From NCBI GenBank assembly GCA_017623115.1, contig JAGAPT010000016.1, positions 1-45,721 on the forward strand: a DNA stretch of 45,721 nucleotides. The letters run 5' to 3'. The position numbers were made by a program, and so were the translations under genes. Shown piece after piece: positions 28,130 to 35,502 of the stretch. The notes under the pieces are model-generated. The model was not told the origin of the DNA. It worked only from the letters and a program-made list of their open reading frames with translations, and did not search any database. Within the stretch, counting starts at the first letter, position 1. Each line of letters opens with the position of its first letter. Source of the DNA: Alistipes sp. GTDB taxonomy: Bacteria > Bacteroidota > Bacteroidia > Bacteroidales > Rikenellaceae.

Positions 28130-28669
28130 TTATTTGCGCGGCCGGGGAGGCATCTGCCCACCTGCCGGACGGCCACCCTCGGAGCCACGCTTCTGATGTT
28201 GACGCTGCATCTGCTCGCCCTGCTTCTTCTCCAGGTCGTAGAGTTTCTGAATCTGCTTCGGATTGAGGAACGTGCGGAACTCCTTATAATATTTCTCGCG
28301 CACATCGATAATCGCACGGCTCATGGCAAAGCGGGTGCGAATATTTTCATCGATTTGCTCATCGGTCAGCGGCTCCTTGTCTACACCCATCTGCGCATTC
28401 CCCTTCTTGGGGTGGTGCATCCGGTATTTGCCACGCAGTTCGCGCATCTCGGTATTATACTGCTTGTAAACCTCGATAAAACGAGCCGTATCATTGTCGT
28501 CGAGCGTCAACGCCACAGCCAACTGCTTGCAACGATTCTCCATCATCGCCTCCTTACGCACCTCACGCTGCTCGGGGGTCATCTGTTTCTTTTGCTCCTG
28601 GGCAACACCTTGTGCCACCATCAGTACGGTTGCCACGGCAACCATCCACCATTTTTTCATCGTGTTCAT
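28130..28669 (-). CDS. Spy/CpxP-like periplasmic protein
   Basis: The protein (179 residues) has a signal peptide (MNTMKKWWMVAVATVLMVAQGVAQ), then charged helices (MTPEQREVRKEAMMENRCKQLAVALTLDDNDTARFIEVYKQYNTEMREL and LNPKQIQKLYDLEKKQGEQMQRQ). The LTxxQ-like NPKQIQKLYDLE and the methionine/glutamine-rich character resemble Spy/CpxP periplasmic chaperone-like proteins. It ends in a glycine/proline/arginine tail (GRPAGGQMPPRPRK). It follows a sigma factor and a one-span membrane protein, so it is a likely envelope-stress output or sensor of that operon. I set the start at the ATG giving the signal peptide. Confidence 0.65.
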   Translation of the reverse strand: MNTMKKWWMVAVATVLMVAQGVAQEQKKQMTPEQREVRKEAMMENRCKQLAVALTLDDNDTARFIEVYKQYNTEMRELRGKYRMHHPKKGNAQMGVDKEPLTDEQIDENIRTRFAMSRAIIDVREKYYKEFRTFLNPKQIQKLYDLEKKQGEQMQRQHQKRGSEGGRPAGGQMPPRPRK

Positions 28670-28696
28670 TTTTTTTACGTAATACATATAGGTTCT

Positions 28697-29035
28697 TTAT
28701 TCGTAGGAGACAAAAAGGTCGGCCTCGTAGAATTCGACCCAACCGGCCAGCTCCTCATTCGACATCGTCTCGTTGTAGGCATAGAGCTGCTCGGTGGCCA
28801 TCGGCTTCGTCTCACGCATCGGCAGCCAAAGCATCACACCCACCAATACAGCCGCCGCCACGGCTCCTCCCAACCAAATCGGCAGACGCATCAATCCTCC
28901 TCGCGGCTGCTCGACACGACGCATCAATTCCGCCTCGTTCTGCGCAAAAAAATCCTCGGGCAGGCGGTAGGGCATCCGTTTGCCCACCTCGTTCCAACGC
29001 ATTGTCTGTTCGCTCATATCCCTCTCCTCCTTCAT
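28697..29035 (-). CDS. Single-span membrane protein, probable anti-sigma factor
   Basis: This 112-residue protein (MKEERDMSEQTMRWNEVGKRMPY start) has an N-terminal cytoplasmic segment with PYRLPEDFFAQNEAELMRRV, one hydrophobic span (about 63-80, LGGAVAAAVLVGVMLWL) and a short periplasmic part. Its ATG overlaps the stop of the ECF sigma gene (ATGA), the usual coupling of a sigma factor with its anti-sigma factor. I recognise no zinc-binding HxxxCxxC motif, so the anti-sigma role is inferred from context only. Confidence 0.6.
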   Translation of the reverse strand: MKEERDMSEQTMRWNEVGKRMPYRLPEDFFAQNEAELMRRVEQPRGGLMRLPIWLGGAVAAAVLVGVMLWLPMRETKPMATEQLYAYNETMSNEELAGWVEFYEADLFVSYE

Positions 29036-29523
29036 GAATTTGTTTCTAAATAGGTGCGTATGCGGTTGCATGCCTGATGATAACTCACCCGCAGCGACGC
29101 GGCACTCGACCCCACCACCTCGGCTATCTCATCGTAGCTCATCTCGTCGTAGTAACGCAGCGTGAAGACCGTGCGTTGCTGTTCGCTCAAGGTGAGCAGA
29201 GCCTGCTGAAACTTCACCCCGGCACCATCCTCGTAGTCGACATACGAGGCACTTTCGAGCCTCCCGAGCAACACCTCCGAAAGCTCCTCGGTCGATAGTG
29301 GCCGCTCTCGATTGCGATTCAGATGGAGGTAACAGCCGTTGGTCGCTATCTTGTAGAGCCACGCCTTGAGCGCCCGCTCGTCGCGCAACGAGGCCACCGA
29401 ACGCCACGCCTGCAGCAACGTATCCTGCAGGATGTCGCGCGCATCTTCGTGGTTCACCACCAGGCGGCGGATGTGCCAATAGAGCGGCTCCTGATATTGT
29501 TTCACCAAGGCATTAAAATCCAT
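29032..29523 (-). CDS. ECF-type RNA polymerase sigma factor
   Basis: The 163-residue protein has the sigma region 2 (YQEPLYWHIRRLVVNHEDARDILQDTLLQAW, residues 10-40) and region 4 (LSEQQRTVFTLRYYDEMSYDEIAEVVGSSAASLRVSYHQACNRIR, about 112-156) typical of group IV sigma factors, and lacks regions 1 and 3. It starts the sigma/membrane protein/Spy-like operon. This layout suggests release of the sigma factor upon envelope stress; the target promoters are unknown. A near-consensus promoter upstream is not visible. Confidence 0.93.
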   Translation of the reverse strand: MDFNALVKQYQEPLYWHIRRLVVNHEDARDILQDTLLQAWRSVASLRDERALKAWLYKIATNGCYLHLNRNRERPLSTEELSEVLLGRLESASYVDYEDGAGVKFQQALLTLSEQQRTVFTLRYYDEMSYDEIAEVVGSSAASLRVSYHQACNRIRTYLETNS

Positions 29524-29619
29524 CGTTGCTCGGTTTCGTGTCGTTTTTGGGTGTTTCTGTTTGGTAAGATACTTATTTTTGCCGAATGTTAACAGCCCTT
29601 CGGTAATTTTTGCTGAAAA

Positions 29620-29651
29620 TTTGGAGATAAGGAAAATTCACACTACCTTTG
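29620..29651 (+). promoter_or_regulatory. greA promoter
   Basis: TTTG (29620-29623), 20 bases, then TACCTTTG (29644-29651), an almost perfect Bacteroidetes promoter. It places the transcript start near 29658, about 95 bases before the greA ATG. Confidence 0.8.
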
Positions 29652-29675
29652 TCTTGTAGTTAAGCACAAATAGGG

Positions 29676-29708
29676 TTCTGACCTTTCGAGGTCAGGATTC
29701 TTGTTTTT
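29676..29708 (+). terminator. UUCG-loop terminator in the greA leader
   Basis: CTGACCT (29678-29684) and AGGTCAG (29689-29695) form a 7-bp stem closed by a TTCG loop, extended by A-T/G-T pairs, and are followed by TTCTTGTTTTTTT. It lies between the greA promoter and the greA ATG (45 bases upstream of it). It should release a short leader RNA of about 50 bases and let only part of the transcription into greA. Confidence 0.8.
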
Positions 29709-29752
29709 TTGTTGCTTGAAGAAAACCGAAAAATAATTAAAACCAAAAAGAT

Positions 29753-30229
29753 ATGGCTAAAGAGATTATCTATTTGACCGCCGAGGGTTACAAGAAACTC
29801 AAGGATGAGTTGGACCACCTGCGCTCGGTGGAGCGTCCGGCTGCCGCGGCTGCCATTGCCGAGGCTCGCGACAAGGGCGACCTGTCGGAGAATGCCGAGT
29901 ATGATGCTGCCCGTGAGGCACAGGGACTGCTCGAGATGCGCATCGCAAAGTTGGAGGAGACACTGACCAACTCGCGCATCATCGACGAGACGAAGATTGA
30001 CAAGTCGAAGGTGCAGATTCTGAGCAAGGTGACGCTCCTGAACAAGAACACCAACAAGCAGATGACCTACACGATTGTTGCCGAGCACGAAGCCAACCTG
30101 CGTGAGGGCAAATTGGCCATCGGTACGCCGATTGCCAAGGCGTTGCTGGGTCACAAAAAGGGTGACGAGGTAGAGGTAACCGTACCGGCCGGCATCTTGC
30201 GTTTTGAGATTCTCGATATTTCGATCTAA
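29753..30229 (+). CDS. greA: Transcript cleavage factor GreA
   Basis: GreA enters the RNA polymerase secondary channel and stimulates cleavage of backtracked RNA. The 158-residue protein has the N-terminal coiled coil (TAEGYKKLKDELDHLRS onwards) with the acidic tip DLSENAEYDAAREAQ at about residues 43-57 that carries the catalytic acidic pair, and the C-terminal FKBP-like domain (IGTPIAKALLGHKKGDEVEVTVP). Length is standard. It is monocistronic, with a promoter, a leader terminator and its own terminator. Confidence 0.97.
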   Translation: MAKEIIYLTAEGYKKLKDELDHLRSVERPAAAAAIAEARDKGDLSENAEYDAAREAQGLLEMRIAKLEETLTNSRIIDETKIDKSKVQILSKVTLLNKNTNKQMTYTIVAEHEANLREGKLAIGTPIAKALLGHKKGDEVEVTVPAGILRFEILDISI

Positions 30230-30261
30230 CAGCGCACACCTACCACAAAACGATTAAGCGA

Positions 30262-30307
30262 GCGAGGTTGCAGGGGCTTTTTCCTTGTAACCTCGCCCTT
30301 TTTTTCA
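30262..30307 (+). terminator. greA terminator
   Basis: GCGAGGTT (30262-30269) pairs with AACCTCGC (30289-30296), followed by CCTTTTTTT. It is 32 bases past the greA stop. Confidence 0.85.
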
Positions 30308-30319
30308 TCCATTTTAGGT

Positions 30320-30351
30320 ATTGCCCGCTTGCCTTGATACACCTACTTTTG
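30320..30351 (+). promoter_or_regulatory. TonB-dependent receptor promoter
   Basis: ATTG (TTG 30321-30323), 20 bases, then TACTTTTG (30344-30351). It lies 41 bases before the receptor ATG. Confidence 0.7.
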
Positions 30352-30392
30352 CAGCGGTAAAAAATCGCAAAAAAAATCAAACTCAAACAACA

Positions 30393-32696
30393 ATGAAGTA
30401 TTTATATGGTGTAGTATTGACCTTATTGGTAGCATCTGCCGTTTCGGCACAAAATAACCGTCCGACCGATGCTCACCTCTTTGGTCATGTCGTGGAGAGT
30501 CGCACAAAGAATCATGTCCCCTATGCTACCATCGTCTTGGCCGGCACGACCATCGGTACAACCACCGATGCAACGGGACACTTTTTGATCAAGAACCTCC
30601 CCTTTGGTGACTATACGGTCGAAGTACGAGCCCTGGGCTATGCCACCCAACGTCAAGAGGTCTGCCTGCATAACCCGGGAACCGTCGAGGTCAATTTCGA
30701 GGTCGAGGAGGAGGCCGTATCGGTCGACCAGGTGGTCGTCTCGGCCAACCGCTCCGAGACATTGAAACGAGAAGCCCCATCGTTGGTCAGCGTACTCAAC
30801 TCGGAACTCTTCGAACGGGTATCCACCAGTTCGCTGGGTGGCGGTCTGTCGTATCAGCCCGGCGTGCGTGTCGAGAACACCTGCCAGAACTGCGGATTCC
30901 CGCAGGTGCGCATCAACGGCCTCGATGGTCGCTACTCGCAGATTCTGATCGACTCACACCCCCTCTTCTCGGCACTGACCGGTGTCTATGGCTTGGAGCA
31001 GATTCCAGCCAACATGATTGAGCGTGTCGAGGTGCTGCGTGGTGGTGGCTCGGCCCTCTATGGTTCATCGGCCATCGGTGGCACGATCAACGTCATCACC
31101 AAGGAGCCGACACGCAGCATGGCCGAGATGTCGCATACGATCACCTCACTCGGTTGCAGCTCCGCCTTCGACAACACCACGACACTCAACGCCTCACTGG
31201 TTTCGGACAGCGGCAAGGCGGCCATCGCCGTCTTCGGGCAGAGCCGCACAGCGGATGGCTACGACATCAGCGGTGATGGGTTCACCGAACTGCTCGACAT
31301 GAACTCCGAGGCTCTCGGCATGCGTGCCTACTTCCGCACAGGAGCCTACTCGCGCATCACGGCGCAATATCACCGCATCAAGGATTATCGTCGTGGCGGC
31401 GACCAACTCGAGGTACCTCCCCACGAGTCGATGACCTGCGAACAGGCCGATCACACCATCGATGGCGGAAGCCTCACCTTCGACTGGTCATCCCCCGACC
31501 GTGCAAATCGCGTCAACGCCTATGCCTCCTTCCAGAACACGGCACGCAGCAGCTACTATGGAGCCTTCCAAGACCCCGATGCCTATGGTCGCACACACGA
31601 CCTCACGGCAGCAGCCGGCGTGCAGTATGTACATGCTTTTCAACGCCTGCTCTTCATGCCGTCGGAGTTGACCCTCGGAGCTGAATACAGCCACAACGAC
31701 CTCCACGACCGCTCGATTGGCTATGGCATTGACACCCGCCAGAAGGCCAACATCTATGGAGGCTACTTCCAGAACGAGTGGAAAAACAAGAGGTGGTCGT
31801 TCCTCCTCGGAGGCCGCCTCGACAAGCACAACCTGGTCGATGACCTCATCTTCTCGCCCCGTGTCAACCTGCGCTACAACCCCACCGAGTCGCTCAGCCT
31901 GCGTCTGAGTTATGCGGGTGGCTACCGTGCTCCTCAGGCCTATGACGAAGACCTGCACATCGCCATCGTGGGTGGCGAGCGCACCCGCATCCGCCTGGCC
32001 GACGATTTGAAGGAGGAGCGTTCGACCTCGTGGAGTGCTTCGGCTGAGTGGTATCACACCTTTGGTGGCGTCGCCACCAATTTCACGGTCGAAGGATTCT
32101 ACACGACCCTCGATGATGTCTTTGCCCTGCGTGAGATCGGCCACGACGCCACCGATGGCGCAACCATCCAGGAGCGTTACAATGGGTCGGGAGCCACGGT
32201 CGGAGGCGTCAACCTCGAGGGACGTGCCGTCTTCTCGGCATGGTGTGAGTTGCAGGCCGGCTTCACGTGGCAGGAGAGCCGCTATCAGGAGCCCGAATAT
32301 TGGAGCGAGAACGAGACCGTACCCCCCTCGAAGCGGATGTTCCGCACCCCGAACAGCTATGGCTACTTCACACTGCTCATGAAGCCGTGGAAACCCTTCG
32401 AGATCGACTTTACGGGTAACTATACGGGGCGCATGCTCGTGCAACACTACTTCCCCGAGGGGGCTACACAGCTTGATACGGCAGTCGAGACCCCGCGCTT
32501 CTTCGACCTGAATCTGCGCATGGCCTACACGCTGAATCTGTACAAGGATGTGCAGATGGAGGTCTTCGGCGGTGTGAAAAACCTCTTCGACTCGTTCCAG
32601 GATGATTTCGATGCCGGAGCCGAGCGTGATTCGGGTTACGTCTATGGCCCCATGCTGCCGCGCAGCTGGTTCTTGGGGGTAAAGATTCGCTTCTAA
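30393..32696 (+). CDS. TonB-dependent outer-membrane receptor
   Basis: This is a 767-residue TonB-dependent importer. It has a signal peptide (MKYLYGVVLTLLVASAVSAQ), a carboxypeptidase-regulatory-like domain (about 25-110), a plug domain with VRINGLDGRYSQILIDSHPL and VEVLRGGGSALYGSSAIGGTINVITKEP, and a barrel ending LGVKIRF. Unlike susC it has no SusD partner. The plug carries a Cys pair (NTCQNCGFPQVRINGLDG, CQNC). Receptors with this plug resemble the siderophore, vitamin B12 or metal type; the ligand cannot be assigned. The start was set at the ATG giving the signal peptide; a longer frame starts in the greA terminator. Confidence 0.93.
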   Translation: MKYLYGVVLTLLVASAVSAQNNRPTDAHLFGHVVESRTKNHVPYATIVLAGTTIGTTTDATGHFLIKNLPFGDYTVEVRALGYATQRQEVCLHNPGTVEVNFEVEEEAVSVDQVVVSANRSETLKREAPSLVSVLNSELFERVSTSSLGGGLSYQPGVRVENTCQNCGFPQVRINGLDGRYSQILIDSHPLFSALTGVYGLEQIPANMIERVEVLRGGGSALYGSSAIGGTINVITKEPTRSMAEMSHTITSLGCSSAFDNTTTLNASLVSDSGKAAIAVFGQSRTADGYDISGDGFTELLDMNSEALGMRAYFRTGAYSRITAQYHRIKDYRRGGDQLEVPPHESMTCEQADHTIDGGSLTFDWSSPDRANRVNAYASFQNTARSSYYGAFQDPDAYGRTHDLTAAAGVQYVHAFQRLLFMPSELTLGAEYSHNDLHDRSIGYGIDTRQKANIYGGYFQNEWKNKRWSFLLGGRLDKHNLVDDLIFSPRVNLRYNPTESLSLRLSYAGGYRAPQAYDEDLHIAIVGGERTRIRLADDLKEERSTSWSASAEWYHTFGGVATNFTVEGFYTTLDDVFALREIGHDATDGATIQERYNGSGATVGGVNLEGRAVFSAWCELQAGFTWQESRYQEPEYWSENETVPPSKRMFRTPNSYGYFTLLMKPWKPFEIDFTGNYTGRMLVQHYFPEGATQLDTAVETPRFFDLNLRMAYTLNLYKDVQMEVFGGVKNLFDSFQDDFDAGAERDSGYVYGPMLPRSWFLGVKIRF

Positions 32697-32716
32697 ATGA
32701 ATTTTTTGCCGATTTA

Positions 32717-32748
32717 TTTGGAGCGAAACGAAAAAACCCTTATATTTG
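32717..32748 (+). promoter_or_regulatory. tRNA-His promoter
   Basis: TTTG (32717-32720), 20 bases, then TATATTTG (32741-32748): an excellent Bacteroidetes promoter, 32 bases upstream of tRNA-His. Confidence 0.8.
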
Positions 32749-32779
32749 CACTCCGATTTACCACAGGTAGGTCGTAGAT

Positions 32780-32834
<55 letters not shown>

Positions 32835-32854
<20 letters not shown>

Positions 32855-32996
32855 CTTGAGCAGAAAACGCTTGGAGGTTTCCAAGCGTTTTTTTTGTGTC
32901 AAGCCGTCTGTGAGCACGCTCACACGTTTGCCTAAAAAAAACGACTGCCTCCGGCAGGTTTTCTGCCTGCGTAGCAGAGGGCGTTTAGGGCAGGGT
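32835..32996 (+). repeat. 162-bp direct repeat, copy 1 (contains tRNA-His 3' end)
   Basis: This segment (162 bp) aligns without gaps to copy 2 at 33051-33212, with about eight mismatches, all in the second half; the first 82 bases are identical. It starts at TTCGAGCCCC inside the T-arm of tRNA-His and includes the tRNA terminator and a GC-rich tail. Confidence 0.9.
32865..32896 (+). terminator. tRNA-His terminator
   Basis: AAACGCTTGGA pairs with TCCAAGCGTTT (32865-32875 and 32880-32890), followed by T run. An identical copy lies at 33081-33111 in the second repeat. Confidence 0.85.
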
Positions 32997-33050
32997 TGCC
33001 GAAATAATGGTGTTGGATTTTTTAGCGGTATTTCGACGAGTGCTTCGCAC

Positions 33051-33212
33051 TTCGAGCCCCTTCTTCCACCCTTGAGCAGAAAACGCTTGGAGGTTTCCAA
33101 GCGTTTTTTTTGTGTCAAGCCGTCTGTGAGCAAGCTCACACGCTTGCCGCAAAAAAACGACTGCCTCCGGCAGGTTTTCTGCCCGCGTAGCAGAGGGCAG
33201 TTGGGGCAGGGT
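33051..33212 (+). repeat. 162-bp direct repeat, copy 2 (partial tRNA-His 3' end)
   Basis: The copy begins TTCGAGCCCCTTCTTCCACC, identical to the last 20 bases of tRNA-His, and carries a second copy of the tRNA terminator at 33081-33111. It lies 216 bp from copy 1, with 54 bases between them. A duplicated tRNA 3' end is the usual footprint of integrase-mediated insertion (attL/attR) or of a tandem duplication beside it. Confidence 0.85.
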
Positions 33213-33223
33213 AACATACGAGT

Positions 33224-33256
33224 ACAAAAAAGGGAAAGATTTTCCTCTTTCCCTTT
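33224..33256 (-). terminator. Minus-strand hairpin with T run
   Basis: AAAGGGAAAGA (33229-33239) and TCTTTCCCTTT (33246-33256) form a perfect 11-bp stem; on the minus strand a TTTTTT run follows. It could be a second terminator for the defence cluster. Confidence 0.6.
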
Positions 33257-33363
33257 CCGTACCCCCCCCCAGGGGCTCGACTGCGCTACTTGCGTAGGCA
33301 GTCGTGTGCTCGAAAGTTTACACCCTCCCATCCTCCCTGAAAGGGAGGCGCATTCAGGGTTCT

Positions 33364-33432
33364 CGCCCGAGGGTATAAAACAAAAAATCCGATGGAAAAC
33401 CATCGGACCTTTTGTTGTACCCCCTCAGGGCG
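33364..33432 (-). terminator. Long imperfect palindrome with nested terminator
   Basis: The core TCCGATGG AAAA CCATCGGA (33388-33407) is followed on the minus strand by TTTTTTG. The palindrome extends outward with ACAAAA/TTTTGT and CGCCC...GGGCG arms to 69 bases. It lies after the last gene of the minus-strand cluster and probably terminates it; the outer symmetry is more than a terminator needs. Confidence 0.65.
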
Positions 33433-33553
33433 TGGCATATACCCGCACAGAGTGGCGTAGAACGAATAATCTGCGGACATGGTTTGCTATAGGTTTCGAT
33501 TTTTTGTCTAAATCGTGTCTAACTTCGCAAACCTATCTTATATATCCAATTTT

Positions 33554-33907
33554 CTACAATAACAGTGTACCAAAAACTCTCTGGACATCAGCAAAAGTCT
33601 TACACTTAACCACTGTCGCATCGAGTTTAATATCCTTTTCTTTGTGTTGAGTACGCTGCACAACATCAAAGATAACCTGGATGTCCTCTGGGATGTTAAT
33701 AGTCTCAATCTTGATTGAAGACTGATTCTTCATTATAACATTATAGTATTCGTCAACAAAACTTCTTGTTGCGAATTTAACACCTGCGAAATCCACAACT
33801 ACAGATTCGCTCCCAGTATTATGTATATATAGGAGCAGATCAGCAACAGCAAACCTGGACATCAGATCGGGTTTAAGCAATGTGGCTATGTCAATGGTCT
33901 TATACAT
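33554..33907 (-). CDS. STAS-like (DUF4325) protein
   Basis: The 117-residue protein has the pattern SVVVDFAGVKFATRSFVDEYYNVIM (about residues 35-59) typical of STAS-like DUF4325 proteins, which have a STAS fold and often act next to an ATPase of the histidine-kinase type. It starts 21 bases after an AlbA_2-GHKL protein gene, so the two look like partners in a switch. I chose the ATG at 33905-33907; a TTG six codons upstream is possible. Last gene of the five-gene cluster. AT-rich, unlike the core genes. Confidence 0.78.
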   Translation of the reverse strand: MYKTIDIATLLKPDLMSRFAVADLLLYIHNTGSESVVVDFAGVKFATRSFVDEYYNVIMKNQSSIKIETINIPEDIQVIFDVVQRTQHKEKDIKLDATVVKCKTFADVQRVFGTLLL

Positions 33908-33928
33908 CTTTATTATTCTTCGCAACTA

Positions 33929-35386
33929 CTACTCTATTATTTCCCAAAAGCCACCTTTATCAGCACCTACTCGACGGATATACTTATTTCGCATTTTTTT
34001 AATATTGTTACCGATCGCAGTAACGCTAATGCCAATAGACTCAGCCAATTCTGATTGAGAAATATATGGATTACCAGCGATTAAACGCAATATGGTAATT
34101 CTGTTTTCAGTTAACTTATCTCCGTTTTCGATAGCCTTTTCTACCAACTTTTCTATCAACTTATCCGTATTTTCTACCAACTTTTCTGCTCCTCCATCTC
34201 CATTTTCTACCAACTTTTCTGTTACCCTTGGGACAGAAACTTTCAAAATAAAGTCTTCAGTATGAAATGACAGAGGTGCTGCACCATTAACTTCCAGCTC
34301 ACGATACATACGATCAACGCCCTCGCCATACTCTTTGACATAATGATAGGTCTTTAAGAATGCGGCGATCTTTGGATTACGCGAGAAATGGGTGCTGCGA
34401 ATATTAGATGGTCTTACCATTCCAGGCAGCTTACCAGGACTCTCAAATACGATACGATCATCAAACATTTTAATTTGGATCTCAGTACCTTTTATGTTGT
34501 AGGCTCTGTGACAACATGCATTTACAACCATCTCCTGGATAACAAATTTGGGGTAATCTCTGCGTGTTATAAACTTACCTGATTGTTCCAAGAAAGTGTG
34601 TTCGGCAACTTGTGTTTCCAGGTACTCAACAGTCTTTTCTACCTGCTCCAGGATTGTGCCTTCAAATACAACATCCTTAATTACATTCATTTCCGCACCA
34701 ACTTTCTCTTCAACTCCATTAAAGCGTATGAAGCGTGTACGAGCACGAGGTAGATAGTTCTGAGGATTCTTTCCGAATAACAGCATGCAAGCGACACTAA
34801 TAACCTCGTCCCCATTCTTATCGATAGTCACGAAATGGTTATTCTCTCTCAAATACTCCATCGGTGATTTGTTATATCCCAGCAAATTTACATATTTAGC
34901 CACAGCATTCATATCCAAATCATGAACTGTCGCCCCATAAACAGCCGTATCTTCAAATGAACGCTCACCCTTGTCGTACATCAATTGTACTCGTTCATCA
35001 AATGTCAGCTTGCGACTCTTGTCGCCAACTCGCATGAAAGCTTCATCTGCTTGGTTGGTATGAAGACTCGAACTGGCAGGAATATGCATCAGTAGAATAC
35101 GATTTTCATTACCATCCTTATCTGTGCAAGGCATGTAACTACATGTTACCGAAATAGAAGGGTTGCAAAAGTCAAACGGAACGCGTAATAATTCGTTCAG
35201 TTTTTGGGTGTCTTGATCTACACCTTCTATTGTTCGCGTCTTATCGGATACGCCAATAGCAATTACACCTCCGTCTGCATTGGCAAATGCAACAACTGCG
35301 ATTGCTAATGCCTTAGGGTCAATTTGAATGCTCTTGCAATCAAAAGTCTGATCTTCTTTGCGGCTTTGTATATCTTGTATGGTCAT
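33929..35386 (-). CDS. AlbA_2 / GHKL ATPase-like / winged-helix protein
   Basis: The 485-residue protein has an AlbA_2 (divergent AAA_4, Schlafen-related) domain at about residues 8-125 (FANADGGVIAIGVSDKTRTIEGV). A GHKL ATPase-like domain of the RecG-associated type follows at about 270-365, with N-box-like EMVVNACCHR (285-294), DDRIVFESPGKLP (309-321) and EYGEGVDRM (352-360). A linker at 389-427 repeats the motif EKLVEN, and a C-terminal winged helix spans 429-485 (SQSELAESIGISVTAIGNNIKKM). Proteins of this layout are frequent in defence islands and mobile elements and may act as DNA-binding regulators. It probably pairs with the downstream STAS-like protein. Confidence 0.85.
   Translation of the reverse strand: MTIQDIQSRKEDQTFDCKSIQIDPKALAIAVVAFANADGGVIAIGVSDKTRTIEGVDQDTQKLNELLRVPFDFCNPSISVTCSYMPCTDKDGNENRILLMHIPASSSLHTNQADEAFMRVGDKSRKLTFDERVQLMYDKGERSFEDTAVYGATVHDLDMNAVAKYVNLLGYNKSPMEYLRENNHFVTIDKNGDEVISVACMLLFGKNPQNYLPRARTRFIRFNGVEEKVGAEMNVIKDVVFEGTILEQVEKTVEYLETQVAEHTFLEQSGKFITRRDYPKFVIQEMVVNACCHRAYNIKGTEIQIKMFDDRIVFESPGKLPGMVRPSNIRSTHFSRNPKIAAFLKTYHYVKEYGEGVDRMYRELEVNGAAPLSFHTEDFILKVSVPRVTEKLVENGDGGAEKLVENTDKLIEKLVEKAIENGDKLTENRITILRLIAGNPYISQSELAESIGISVTAIGNNIKKMRNKYIRRVGADKGGFWEIIE
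34138..34220 (-). repeat. Three direct copies of TTTTCTACCAACTTTTCT in the linker
   Basis: The 18-base unit or close variants occur three times in the coding strand complement of the AlbA_2 protein gene and encode the repeated EKLVEN linker (residues 389-427). A fourth degenerate copy reads CTATCAACTTATCC. Repeat-number change would alter the linker length without shifting frame only if it occurs in multiples of three. Confidence 0.65.
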
Positions 35387-35502
35387 GGTCTACTTTTTAT
35401 CAATAGTTAGTCATTGCTTTCCTCAGTGCAAAATTACATTTATTTTAACATAACACTATGTAAATTCTAACTTTTTCTTTATTTTCTCGTTGCCATCCAT
35501 TT
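35387..35502 (-). promoter_or_regulatory. Internal spacer with possible promoter before the AlbA_2 gene
   Basis: The 116-base gap is the only large one in the cluster. On the minus strand it has TAATTTTG at 35429-35436, a fair -7 element, so the AlbA_2 and STAS-like genes may have their own promoter. No good -33 element is visible. Confidence 0.5.

Larger units (their letters stand above)
32855..33553. other. Hairpin-rich gene-free stretch between tRNA-His and the defence cluster
   Basis: About 700 bases hold no gene that I can support. They contain the second halves of two direct repeats, two tRNA terminators, a 7-bp inverted repeat (CGAAATA 33000-33006 / TATTTCG) between the copies, and a 9-C run at 33262-33270. 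Three further hairpins lie at 33229-33256, 33279-33303 and 33364-33432. It looks like the edge of an inserted island or decayed element ends. Confidence 0.7.
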
